Shown here in pieces: positions 24,917 to 33,452 of a stretch of DNA of 64,000 bases; the stretch's first letter is position 1; every line of letters begins with the position of its first letter. The DNA comes from JANSYP01 sp038751255 (GTDB lineage Bacteria > Pseudomonadota > Alphaproteobacteria > Rhodobacterales > Rhodobacteraceae): the NCBI GenBank assembly GCA_038751255.1, contig JBCDGN010000005.1, positions 9,649 to 73,648 on the forward strand. Direction: 5' to 3'. A program made the translations under genes and the position numbers. Under the pieces are notes generated by a model that worked only from the letters and a program-made list of their open reading frames with translations, was not told the origin of the DNA and ran no database searches.

Positions 24917-26175
24917 GCCGCGAGCCGAGCCCTCAAATCATGCAAGAGCGACCCTGTCGCTCCTGGACCGTAAAGCGCCAATGCGGCTGGAGCACGATGT
25001 GCAAGCGCATCCGCGTGAAGATGCACATCCGAGGCGCTGACCGCATTGATCTGCGCCACAGTTTCCTCAAGCGTCGGCACCCGGTCCCAAATCGCCAAAA
25101 GCCGGGCGAGCCTCTCTGCTCGGGCGGAAGCATTCTCGAGCCCCATCAACAGCCCTGCTTTCATCTGGACGCGGGCGCGGTTCACCTCTTCCTCAGTCAA
25201 ATCTTCCGCCGATTTTCGCAGTTCATCGGCCATAATACCGACCAAATCAGGCAGCTCTTCTGCACTGGTCCCGGCATAGATGGTGGTCATTCCGCTGTCT
25301 GTGTAAGCCGAAGCTTGGGAGTAGATTGAATAGCAAAGCCCTCGCTTTTCGCGCACTTCCTGAAACAGCCGAGACGACATCCCTCCGCCAAGTGCAGTGG
25401 CATAGATCTGCGCTGTGTAGATCTCGGGGCTGGCATAACCTGGGCCTTCGAAGGCAAGCGCAAGATGGACTTGCTCCAACGCTTTGTTTTCCAGTCTTTC
25501 GCCGCCCACAAACCGTGCAGGGTCTGGCGCGTTGAAACGCCGTTTTTCCAAATGCCCAAAAAGCCGCTCGACCTCGCGCACAACCTCTGCGTGATCAACC
25601 GCGCCCGCCGCGGCCACAATGATCTGATCGGGGCCATAGCGCTCTGTCACAAAACCGAAGAGATCGTCGCGTGAGAATTTTTGCACCCGTTCGACTTCGC
25701 CCAAAATGGTGCGGCCCATGGCCTGATCCGGATAAGCGGCCTCCTGCAACCAATCAAAAATGACATCATCGGGCGTGTCATGGGCTTGACCGATCTCTTG
25801 CAAGATCACACCACGCTCGATCTCAATCTCATTGTCCTCAAAAACAGGGTTGAGGACGATATCGGCAATCACATCGAGCGCGAGCATGACATCGTTTTCT
25901 AAGACACGCGCGTAGTAGGCCGTCATCTCGCGTGAGGTATAGGCGTTGATATAGCCGCCCACATCTTCGATCGCCTCGGCAATCTGCAATGCCGAGCGCT
26001 TTGCGGTGCCCTTAAAGGCCATATGTTCGAGGAAGTGAGCGATGCCGTTTTGTTCGGCACGCTCATGCCGCCCGCCTGCTGTGACCCAAACTCCAACAGA
26101 GGCAGAGCGCAGGCCCGGCATGTTTTCGGTCACAATACGCAATCCGTTCGGCAGGCGGTGGAGTTCTACTGTCAC
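24913..26175 (-). CDS. M16 family (pitrilysin) metallopeptidase
   Basis: This is a zinc peptidase of the mitochondrial-processing-peptidase-like group. The inverted zinc motif HxxEH is HFLEH at residues 47-51, with the third ligand in the downstream EIEIERGVILQEI helix. A C-terminal inactive-domain half contains the R/Y pair region RLFQEVREKRGLCYSIYS. The start is a GTG overlapping the thrC stop as GTGA. thrC-M16 pairing is common in alphaproteobacteria. The native substrate is not known. Confidence 0.93.
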   Translation of the reverse strand: MTVELHRLPNGLRIVTENMPGLRSASVGVWVTAGGRHERAEQNGIAHFLEHMAFKGTAKRSALQIAEAIEDVGGYINAYTSREMTAYYARVLENDVMLALDVIADIVLNPVFEDNEIEIERGVILQEIGQAHDTPDDVIFDWLQEAAYPDQAMGRTILGEVERVQKFSRDDLFGFVTERYGPDQIIVAAAGAVDHAEVVREVERLFGHLEKRRFNAPDPARFVGGERLENKALEQVHLALAFEGPGYASPEIYTAQIYATALGGGMSSRLFQEVREKRGLCYSIYSQASAYTDSGMTTIYAGTSAEELPDLVGIMADELRKSAEDLTEEEVNRARVQMKAGLLMGLENASARAERLARLLAIWDRVPTLEETVAQINAVSASDVHLHADALAHRAPAALALYGPGATGSLLHDLRARLAA

Positions 26176-27563
26176 GCGGGGATGCTTTCCTCAATTGCCG
26201 CTTCAATCTCTGGTAGCGCATTTGGCACTTCGCGCAACCGTTCTGACCGGTCATAAAGGTCGGCCATCCTCTTGGGAAGAGGCGGTCTTATACCAATAGC
26301 CGCCTCAACCGCATTCGGAAATTTTGCCGGGTGTGCGGTCGCCAATGTCACCATCGGCACCCGTGGATCGGCGGTTTCTTGCGCGACCTTGACCCCCACT
26401 GCGCTATGGGGGCAGAGAATTTCGCCTGTGGTCGCGTAGATCCGTTGGATCGTGGATGTGGTTTCGGCCTCAGACGCACGTCCGGACGAAAACTCCTCTC
26501 GCAGCCGTTCCAAAGCCCCTTGCGAAATGGTAAAGCCGCCTTCGGACTTCAACGCCTCCATCTGCTGGGCAACTGCGGCCCCGTCAGTGTCGTAAAGATC
26601 GAAGAGCAAACGTTCGAAATTCGACGAGACTTGGATGTCCATGGACGGGCTGATCGAGGGCTGCACCGTTTCCTTGCGATGCGCGCCAGAGACCAAAGTC
26701 CGGTGCAGGATGTCGTTTTGGTTGGTCGCAATCACCAAATCCGCAATTGGCAGTCCCATTTTACGCGCCACATGGCCTGCGAAAATGTCACCAAAATTGC
26801 CAGTCGGCACGCAAAAGCTCACCGTTCGGTGCGGAGCCCCAAGCGCCGTGGCAGCGGTGAAATAATAGACTACCTGCGCCAAAACCCGTGCCCAATTGAT
26901 GGAGTTCACACCCGCAAGCTTCACCCGGTCGCGGAACGCAAAATCGTTGAACATGTCTTTGACGGCGGATTGGCAATCATCGAAATCACCGTGCAGTGCT
27001 AAGGCATGGACATTTGGCTCAACCGGGGTGGTCATCTGGCGCCGTTGCACCTCGGACACCCGCCCAAGCGGGAAGACTATGAAGACATCAACGGCATCGA
27101 GGCCGCGAAACGCCTCAATTGCGGCAGAGCCTGTATCGCCGGAGGTTGCGCCCACGATGGTCACCCGCTCGCCTCTGCGCTTCAGAGCCTCTTGGAAGAG
27201 CTGACCAATCAACTGCATGGCGAAGTCTTTGAAGGCCAGTGTGGGCCCGTGGAACAGCTCCAACAGAAACTGGTTTGCTTCAATCTGCTTTATCGGTGCC
27301 AAAGCAGCATGGCCGAACCCGTCATAGGCCTTTTCAATGATCTCGCGAAACTCGTGATCGGTGAAGGCTTCGCCGATGAACGGGCGCATGATCTTATACG
27401 CGACGTCCTGATATGAGCGCCCGGCAAGCTCCGCGATTTCGCTATAGCTCAGTCGAGGGATGCTTTGGGGCACATAAAGCCCTCCATCCCGGGCGAGGCC
27501 GGTCAGCATGGTCTCTTCAAAGCTCAAAACCGGCGCAGTGCCTCGGGTCGAGATATAGTGCAT
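26172..27563 (-). CDS. thrC: Threonine synthase
   Basis: ThrC converts O-phosphohomoserine to threonine using pyridoxal phosphate. The PLP lysine lies in PTLAFKDFAMQL. The N-terminal YISTRGTAPVLSFEE and the phosphate-binding VGATSGDTGSAAIEA mark the class. At 463 residues it is the long, fungal/gram-negative form. It is 1 bp from the SURF1 stop and overlaps the peptidase start, so it is translated as part of one transcript. Confidence 0.97.
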   Translation of the reverse strand: MHYISTRGTAPVLSFEETMLTGLARDGGLYVPQSIPRLSYSEIAELAGRSYQDVAYKIMRPFIGEAFTDHEFREIIEKAYDGFGHAALAPIKQIEANQFLLELFHGPTLAFKDFAMQLIGQLFQEALKRRGERVTIVGATSGDTGSAAIEAFRGLDAVDVFIVFPLGRVSEVQRRQMTTPVEPNVHALALHGDFDDCQSAVKDMFNDFAFRDRVKLAGVNSINWARVLAQVVYYFTAATALGAPHRTVSFCVPTGNFGDIFAGHVARKMGLPIADLVIATNQNDILHRTLVSGAHRKETVQPSISPSMDIQVSSNFERLLFDLYDTDGAAVAQQMEALKSEGGFTISQGALERLREEFSSGRASEAETTSTIQRIYATTGEILCPHSAVGVKVAQETADPRVPMVTLATAHPAKFPNAVEAAIGIRPPLPKRMADLYDRSERLREVPNALPEIEAAIEESIPA

Positions 27564-27564
27564 G

Positions 27565-28260
27565 TCAGCTTTCTTTGAGGTTTGCGGGTGGCTCGCGCAG
27601 GCGGCTGCGCAGGAACGCCGCTGTCATGACAACCCAAACAGCGGCGAGGCCAAACCAGGTCACCGCATACTGAAGGTGATCATTGGGGATGCCGCTACTG
27701 TCCACCGGATGTGGGAAGATCGGTGTTTGATCGACGCTTGTGGCCCGGGCAACCACCAAGACTGGATCGGCCTCAAGCGCCGCGGCGAGGCTGGGAATGT
27801 CTCGGGCAAACCAGAGTCGACCTGCAATGTCGGGATCGGGCGTGAATCTATCAAGCTCATCCGGCCAATGAAGGTTCCCTTCCACAGCCATGCTGACGGG
27901 GGGGCGCGGGGTCGCTTTTTCAGACGCTCGTAGAAACCCACGATCCAACAGGATGGTGCGGCCGTCAGCGAGCGTGAAAGGCGCGATCACGCGAAAACCA
28001 GCACCAATGCGTTTGAGACTCGACTGCACCAAAATGTCTTCTTTGCCAGTGCTACCAGAAACCCGCACGGGCAAGTATCGATCGTCATTGGGATCTACAA
28101 CGGTGGGCAGCGCTGAGGGCGCAGCGCTAATGCGAGCGTCGATTTCTGAAAGAACGGTTTCTTTCCAGGCAAGCCGCTGCATCTGCCACACACCGAGCCA
28201 CACCAGAACAGCGGTCCCGGCGACGCCGAATAGCAATGGCAGCAGAAGGCGCAGCACCAT
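27565..28260 (-). CDS. SURF1 family cytochrome oxidase assembly protein
   Basis: SURF1 helps load heme a into cytochrome c oxidase subunit I. The protein has the two family membrane segments: one at residues 3-24 (LRLLLPLLFGVAGTAVLVWLG) followed by VWQMQRLAWKE, and one at the C-terminus in QYAVTWFGLAAVWVVM. The ATG at 28260 follows AAGGGA at good spacing and matches the family N-terminus. A TTG at 28320 is also in frame, but that stretch lies in the terminator hairpin region. It follows ctaE, separated by a hairpin. Confidence 0.92.
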   Translation of the reverse strand: MVLRLLLPLLFGVAGTAVLVWLGVWQMQRLAWKETVLSEIDARISAAPSALPTVVDPNDDRYLPVRVSGSTGKEDILVQSSLKRIGAGFRVIAPFTLADGRTILLDRGFLRASEKATPRPPVSMAVEGNLHWPDELDRFTPDPDIAGRLWFARDIPSLAAALEADPVLVVARATSVDQTPIFPHPVDSSGIPNDHLQYAVTWFGLAAVWVVMTAAFLRSRLREPPANLKES

Positions 28261-28318
28261 CTGAAGACGATCCCTTCTCTCGTTGGGCGGAGCTTTACGG
28301 GGCTCTAACACAAAAGAC

Positions 28319-28344
28319 AAACGCTCGCCCTTGGGCGAGCGTTT
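28319..28344 (-). terminator. Strong hairpin between ctaE and SURF1
   Basis: A perfect 12-bp inverted repeat (28319-28330 with 28333-28344) has only 2 bp between its arms. Read on the minus strand it is followed by TTTGTCTTTTG. It lies 21 bp past the ctaE stop and 58 bp before the SURF1 start. It probably ends or trims the cta transcript, or partly reads through into SURF1-thrC. Confidence 0.7.
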
Positions 28345-28365
28345 ATGGTCGTCTAAAAAGGAGTG

Positions 28366-29166
28366 TTAGCCGCCCCAGATATAGACCGCGGCGAAGAGGA
28401 ACAGCCAAACCACATCGACAAAGTGCCAGTACCACGCAGCGGCTTCGAAACCGATATGCTGTTCTGGTGTGAAATGTCCTTTGAGGATGCGGAACAAGCA
28501 GACTGTCAAGAAGATCGTGCCGATGATCACATGCGCCCCATGGAACCCGGTCGCCATGAAGAAGTTCGCGCCATAGATATTGCCGGCAAAACCAAAGGCT
28601 GCGTGGGTGTATTCGTAGACCTGGAAGACGGTGAAAAGCACGCCGAGTGCGATGGCCAGGATCAAACCATTGCGCACATCGGTCCGATTGTCTTCATGAA
28701 CTAAGGCGTGGTGGGCCCAGGTCGCCGCGCATCCCGAGCAGAGCAAAATCAGCGTATTGATCAGCGGCAGATGCCACGGGTCGAACGTTTCGATCCCGGC
28801 AGGCGGCCAAACACCATCCACCAGGGGACTTTCGGGGCCCATCGGGTACATGGCGTGTTTGAAAAACGACCAAAACCAGGCCGCAAAAAACATCACCTCT
28901 GACATGATGAAAAGGATGAAACCGTAGCGCAACCCGATGGTCACGACCGGGGTATGATCACCAGCGTGGTTTTCAGAGATCGTATCCGACCACCACCCGA
29001 ACATCACGTAGAGAACGGCGATCAGACCTGCACCGAAGAGCCAGGGACCATTGCCATGCATCCACAAGGTGGCACCGAGCAACATGAAGAACGCCCCAAG
29101 CGCCCCGATGAACGGCCAGATCGACGGGTTCAGGATGTGATAGTCGTGATTTTTCTCATGAGCCAT
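28366..29166 (-). CDS. ctaE: Cytochrome c oxidase subunit III
   Basis: Subunit III of the aa3-type oxidase, a seven-helix membrane protein without redox centres that stabilises proton uptake. The N-terminal HDYHILNPSIWPFIGALGAF, the GLRYGFILFIMSEVMFFAAW helix and the C-terminal AWYWHFVDVVWLFLFA are diagnostic. The length of 266 is normal. It is the last gene of the cta group before the hairpin at 28319-28344. Confidence 0.97.
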   Translation of the reverse strand: MAHEKNHDYHILNPSIWPFIGALGAFFMLLGATLWMHGNGPWLFGAGLIAVLYVMFGWWSDTISENHAGDHTPVVTIGLRYGFILFIMSEVMFFAAWFWSFFKHAMYPMGPESPLVDGVWPPAGIETFDPWHLPLINTLILLCSGCAATWAHHALVHEDNRTDVRNGLILAIALGVLFTVFQVYEYTHAAFGFAGNIYGANFFMATGFHGAHVIIGTIFLTVCLFRILKGHFTPEQHIGFEAAAWYWHFVDVVWLFLFAAVYIWGG

Positions 29167-29188
29167 ATGCGATCCTCCGGGGCCCCGT

Positions 29189-29767
29189 TCATTTCACCGA
29201 GGCGGAAGTGGGTTGGTCGAGCGCCGCATGCTCCTCTGGCAGGTCGGTCTCGTAGAAAGTGTATGACAGCGTGATCGTGTGGACATACTTTGCATCGCGG
29301 TCATTCACGATGTCAGGGTCGACATAGAAGGTCACCGGCATTTGGACGCGTTCACCGGGTTCAAGCACCTGCATCTCAAAACAGAAGCAGTCGATCTTTG
29401 AGAAAAACCCGCCAGCCTCAAAAGGCGCGACGTTGTAGCTGGCGGTGCCAGCAACCGGGCGGTCTGTGGGGTTGTAAGCCTCATAGAAGGCCAACCCCAT
29501 TTCTCCGATCTTCATTTCCATTTCGCGCACGGCCGGGGTGAATTCCCATGGCATGTCGCGTTCTTTCGAGGCGTCAAATCGGATCGTGACGGTCTCATCC
29601 AGGATGGTGTCCGACCATTCGCTCGCCACCCCTGTGGCACCGCCATATCCGGTCACCCGGCAGAACCAATCGTAGAGCGGCACCGAGGCCCACGCGAGGG
29701 CGCCCATCACCAGCACCAAACCAACGGTTTGCGCCACAGTGCGTGTTTTGCCGGTCAGAGCCATCAC
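29189..29767 (-). CDS. ctaG: Cytochrome c oxidase assembly protein CtaG (Cox11)
   Basis: CtaG delivers copper to the CuB site of subunit I. It has one N-terminal membrane helix (about 13-30) and a periplasmic beta domain. The copper-binding CFCF motif is at about residues 127-130 (KIDCFCFEMQVL). The start overlaps the stop of the 62-aa gene by 4 bp. The length of 192 is typical. Confidence 0.95.
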   Translation of the reverse strand: MMALTGKTRTVAQTVGLVLVMGALAWASVPLYDWFCRVTGYGGATGVASEWSDTILDETVTIRFDASKERDMPWEFTPAVREMEMKIGEMGLAFYEAYNPTDRPVAGTASYNVAPFEAGGFFSKIDCFCFEMQVLEPGERVQMPVTFYVDPDIVNDRDAKYVHTITLSYTFYETDLPEEHAALDQPTSASVK

Positions 29768-29952
29768 TGCTCCTCAATCAGCGCAGGACGCGCCACATGG
29801 TCGAAGGCTTCCATATTCGCGCCGGTGGTGACTTTGGCGAGGGTCAGCCCGAAGACCACCCCAACAACTCCGAGCAGTACGACCGCTAGACCCAAATTGT
29901 GGCTCCAGCGGCGCGTGTGGATCTCATGCGTTGTTCGATCAAAGTTCGCCAT
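29764..29952 (-). CDS. Small single-helix membrane protein of the cta cluster, 62 aa
   Basis: The gene lies between ctaB and ctaG and overlaps both (TGATG with ctaB, 4 bp with ctaG), so it is translated with them. The product has a charged N-terminus (HEIHTRRWSHN), one membrane helix (LGLAVVLLGVVGVVFGLTLA) and a short periplasmic tail. Small open frames at this spot are common in alphaproteobacterial cox clusters (sometimes called CoxF). A role in oxidase assembly is inferred from position only. Confidence 0.8.
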   Translation of the reverse strand: MANFDRTTHEIHTRRWSHNLGLAVVLLGVVGVVFGLTLAKVTTGANMEAFDHVARPALIEEQ

Positions 29953-30884
29953 CACATTATCCCGTAGCCGAGGCGCGCCAAAACTCCGTCGGCCAAGAGC
30001 GCACCAAAGTGGAGGAACAGATACCAAAGAGATAGTCGGAAAAACTGACGCTCGACCAGGTGACGATCGGCCTCACAAGCTGCATCGTCACGCCGCCAAA
30101 TGCGCCACGCCCCGTGGAGGAAACGCGCGTTCAAAACCAGCGCCGTCACGATGTAAACCGGGCCCGCTATCGGTGTAGCGATCAGCGCCAGGGCAACAGG
30201 GACCAAAAGCAGCGTGTAGATAAAGATATGCCGACGCGTCACATCCCGGCCATGGGTCACTGTCAACATGGGGACGCCAGCGTCGGCATAGTCCGACTTC
30301 ATAAAGAGCGCGAGCGCCCAGAAATGGGGCGGCGTCCACATGAAGATCAGCCCGAACATCAGCAGGCTTTCGATGGAAACACCACCGGTGGCAACCGCCC
30401 AGCCGATCATCGGAGGAAATGCTCCCGCTGCCCCGCCAATGACGATGTTCTGCGGCGTCCAGCGTTTTAGCCACATGGTGTAGACGACAATGTAGAAGAA
30501 GATTGTGAAGGCCAGCAGCCCCGCCGCTACGGCGTTGGACGCGAGCCAGAGCATCACAATCGCGAAACCGGAAAGTACAAGTCCCAAAGCCAGCGCATCG
30601 CCAGGAGAGACGCGTCCGGCGGGCACAGGACGCTTGCGGGTGCGCTTCATAACCGCATCGATATCAGCGTCGTACCACATGTTCAGCGCACCAGAGGCAC
30701 CACCACCAACAGCAATAAATAGGATCGAGGCAAACCCGATCATCGGATGCACAGGCATGGGGGCAACGAGCAGTCCGACGAAAGCCGTGAACACCACCAG
30801 GCTCATCACACGCGGTTTTAACAACGTGATATAGTCACCAAACTGAGGTTCAGATGTACGTTCGTAGAGGCTTGCGTCGGTCAT
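29952..30884 (-). CDS. ctaB: Protoheme IX farnesyltransferase (heme O synthase)
   Basis: CtaB adds a farnesyl group to heme b, making heme O, the precursor of heme a. It is an UbiA-superfamily membrane enzyme with nine helices. The prenyl-diphosphate-binding motifs are NMWYDADIDAVMKRT and, in the second half, LFMKSDYADAGVPML. The length of 310 is normal. It lies 27 bp after ctaC and overlaps the small gene downstream. Confidence 0.96.
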   Translation of the reverse strand: MTDASLYERTSEPQFGDYITLLKPRVMSLVVFTAFVGLLVAPMPVHPMIGFASILFIAVGGGASGALNMWYDADIDAVMKRTRKRPVPAGRVSPGDALALGLVLSGFAIVMLWLASNAVAAGLLAFTIFFYIVVYTMWLKRWTPQNIVIGGAAGAFPPMIGWAVATGGVSIESLLMFGLIFMWTPPHFWALALFMKSDYADAGVPMLTVTHGRDVTRRHIFIYTLLLVPVALALIATPIAGPVYIVTALVLNARFLHGAWRIWRRDDAACEADRHLVERQFFRLSLWYLFLHFGALLADGVLARLGYGIM

Positions 30885-30911
30885 CGTCAGCTTGCGTTCT
30901 CAGATGCGGTC

Positions 30912-31769
30912 TTAGCGTGAGGCCAGATCAAGCTGAGCGGGTGTGCTAGCGTATTCTTCGCGGGCGCCCTCCAACCAGGTGGCATAGGCGTCTTCACTGA
31001 CCACTTTCACGGTGATCGGCATATAGGCATGGTCTTTGCCACACAGCTCAGAACATTGCCCGAAATAGACACCTTCTTTTTCTGCATTAAACCAAAGCTG
31101 CGCGATCCGGCCTGGAACGGCGTCCTGTTTCACACCAAATGCAGGCACGGTCCAAGAATGGATCACATCGCCGCCGGTGACCAGCATCACGATGGTCTTG
31201 CCCACGGGCACCACAACAGCCGTATCGGTCGCCAGCAGGTACTCGTCCTCGGCATAACCAAACTCTGCGAGCTCTTCTTTTGCGAGCATCAGGCTGTCGA
31301 AAGAAAAGCCCTCGTCGGGATACTCATAGCCCCAATACCACTGGTATCCTGTGACCTTGATGGTGATATCGGGCACGGGAATTTCCTGCTGTTTGAAGAG
31401 CACTGGCAGCGAAAACGCCCCGATCAGCACAAGGATTAGGATGGGCACGATGGTCCAGGCGATTTCCAAAGGAGAGTTATGGGTGAAGCTCGCAGGGTTT
31501 GGATTGGCCTTTTCGTTGTATTTGAAGATCACAACGGCCAAGAGCCCAACGACGAAAATACAAATCAGGGTAATGATGACCAGCACGAAGCCATCCAGCC
31601 ATTGGATATCGCTCGCCAGTTCGGTTGCGGCTGGTTGGAAACCGACGCCGCCGGGAACCGGTTTCCCGATGACCTCAAGGTCCCCGAGAGCGTCTTGTGC
31701 TGAAGCGAGGGAGGCAGTCATGCTGGCGATCGCAGCGATAAGCGGCAAGGTTAGTCGCATTGCGGGCAT
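30912..31769 (-). CDS. ctaC: Cytochrome c oxidase subunit II
   Basis: Subunit II accepts electrons from cytochrome c through its CuA centre. A cleavable signal peptide (to ASAQ) is followed by two membrane helices and a periplasmic cupredoxin domain. The CuA ligands are in HSWTVPAFG and GQCSELCGKDHAYMPI. The aromatic electron entry stretch is YQWYWGYEY. An ATG three codons in, at 31760, is an alternative start. Subunit I (ctaD) is not in the window, so it must be elsewhere. Confidence 0.97.
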   Translation of the reverse strand: MPAMRLTLPLIAAIASMTASLASAQDALGDLEVIGKPVPGGVGFQPAATELASDIQWLDGFVLVIITLICIFVVGLLAVVIFKYNEKANPNPASFTHNSPLEIAWTIVPILILVLIGAFSLPVLFKQQEIPVPDITIKVTGYQWYWGYEYPDEGFSFDSLMLAKEELAEFGYAEDEYLLATDTAVVVPVGKTIVMLVTGGDVIHSWTVPAFGVKQDAVPGRIAQLWFNAEKEGVYFGQCSELCGKDHAYMPITVKVVSEDAYATWLEGAREEYASTPAQLDLASR

Positions 31770-31937
31770 CCTGTCTGTTCAAGCGGTTGGTGTCGACGCT
31801 CTCCTGCCACGGCAGTATGAACGTCGCGTTGTGTTGGATTAGTCGAGAACCATATTAGATTGGCAGCCCCAAGAAGGCTTCTGCGTCATCCCGACGCGCA
31901 TCCAAAACCTAGAACTCCTAAAAGGATACTAACCGCC

Positions 31938-33356
31938 ATGTCTCAGTCGTCTTTCAATCCATTCGAGACGCATGTGGACCGCGATGCAGTGCTGACGCAG
32001 TTGCGGGACGCAACCCTTGGCGCAGATGATGGCGAGTTGTTTTTGGAACGCCGTCGGTCTGAGGTTCTGAACTTCGATGATGGCCGCCTGAAAACCGCCA
32101 GCTACGACGCTGCGGAAGGCTTTGGATTGCGTGCGGTGCAAGGAGAGACCTCTGGATACGCCCATTCCACCGAGATTTCCGAGAAAAGCTTGCGCCGCGC
32201 CGTGGAAACCGCCCGTTTGGCCGTGAGTGAAGGGGCTGGCAGCCTCTCGGCCGGACCGCAACCAACCAACACGCGGCTTTACACTGATGCCGATCCTGTC
32301 GAAGGGATGGAGTTCTCGCTCAAGGTCGACACGCTCCGCGAGATCGATGCATTCGCCCGCGGGCTCGACCCTCGCGTGGTGCAGGTCAGCGCGACGCTCG
32401 CTGCCAGTTTGCAAGAGGTAGTAATCCTGCGGCCCGACGGCGTGTCGGTCAGTGACACCAGGCCAATGGCGCGTCTGAATGTCTCGGTCATCGTGGAACA
32501 AGATGGGCGTCGCGAAACCGGTTATGCAGGCGGCGGGGGCCGGATCCTGTTGGATAAGGTGGTCGCGCGCGACATTTGGGAAGCAAAAACACGCGAAGCG
32601 TTGCGAATCGCTTTGGTCAATCTTGAGGCCATTCCAGCGCCTGCTGGTGTGATGGACGTCCTGCTGGGGCCGGGCTGGCCCGGTATACTTTTGCACGAGG
32701 CTGTGGGTCATGGACTTGAGGGCGATTTCAATCGCAAAGAAAGCTCGGCTTTCGCAGGTCTTATGGGGCAGCAAGTGGCGTCAAAAGGCGTAACAGTGCT
32801 CGACGACGGCACGATCCCCGACCTGCGCGGTTCCATCAGCTTCGATGATGAGGGCACGGCCTCAGGAAAAAACGTCCTGATCGAGGACGGTACGCTGGTG
32901 GGGTTCATGCAAGATCGTCAAAACGCCCGGCTCATGGGCGTGAAGCCCACTGGCAATGGGCGGCGTCAAAGCTATGCCCATCCGCCGATGCCCCGGATGA
33001 CCAACACCTATATGCTGTCCGGCAGTTCTGACCCCAAGGCGATGCTCTCTGATTTGAAAGACGGAATTTATGCCGTGGGCTTTGGCGGCGGTCAGGTCGA
33101 TATCACCAATGGCAAATTCGTGTTCTCCTGCACCGAAGCCTATCAGGTGAAGGATGGCCAAGTGGGGGCACCGATAAAAGGTGCCACGCTCATCGGCGAC
33201 GGACCCACTGCGTTGCGGAAGGTGCGTGGAATCGGCAATGACTTGGCGCTTGATCCCGGCATCGGAAATTGCGGCAAAGCTGGCCAATGGGTGCCTGTTG
33301 GTGTGGGGCAACCAAGCCTTTTGATCGGCGGTCTGACCGTTGGAGGCGCGGGATAA
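31938..33356 (+). CDS. tldD: Metalloprotease TldD
   Basis: TldD, with partner TldE/PmbA, is a zinc-dependent peptidase that trims modified peptides and affects toxin-antitoxin and microcin processing in E. coli. The zinc motif HExxxH is H253-EAVG-H258 in LLHEAVGHGLEGDF. The frame is open upstream, but the ATG at 31938 gives the normal 472-residue length. It is divergent from ctaC, with about 170 bp between. pmbA is not adjacent. Confidence 0.95.
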   Translation: MSQSSFNPFETHVDRDAVLTQLRDATLGADDGELFLERRRSEVLNFDDGRLKTASYDAAEGFGLRAVQGETSGYAHSTEISEKSLRRAVETARLAVSEGAGSLSAGPQPTNTRLYTDADPVEGMEFSLKVDTLREIDAFARGLDPRVVQVSATLAASLQEVVILRPDGVSVSDTRPMARLNVSVIVEQDGRRETGYAGGGGRILLDKVVARDIWEAKTREALRIALVNLEAIPAPAGVMDVLLGPGWPGILLHEAVGHGLEGDFNRKESSAFAGLMGQQVASKGVTVLDDGTIPDLRGSISFDDEGTASGKNVLIEDGTLVGFMQDRQNARLMGVKPTGNGRRQSYAHPPMPRMTNTYMLSGSSDPKAMLSDLKDGIYAVGFGGGQVDITNGKFVFSCTEAYQVKDGQVGAPIKGATLIGDGPTALRKVRGIGNDLALDPGIGNCGKAGQWVPVGVGQPSLLIGGLTVGGAG

Positions 33357-33452
33357 CAGGGGTTTACAGGTTTTCGAAAAAAACTTCCTTCGATTCAGTA
33401 TCGATTAACCCAGATCGCGGAAGAGTGTTGTCACCCCTCTGGCGGAGCCGCG

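Noticed and set aside
31860..31937. N-terminal extension of TldD
   Set aside because: The extension is not family-like; the ATG at 31938 gives the normal length.
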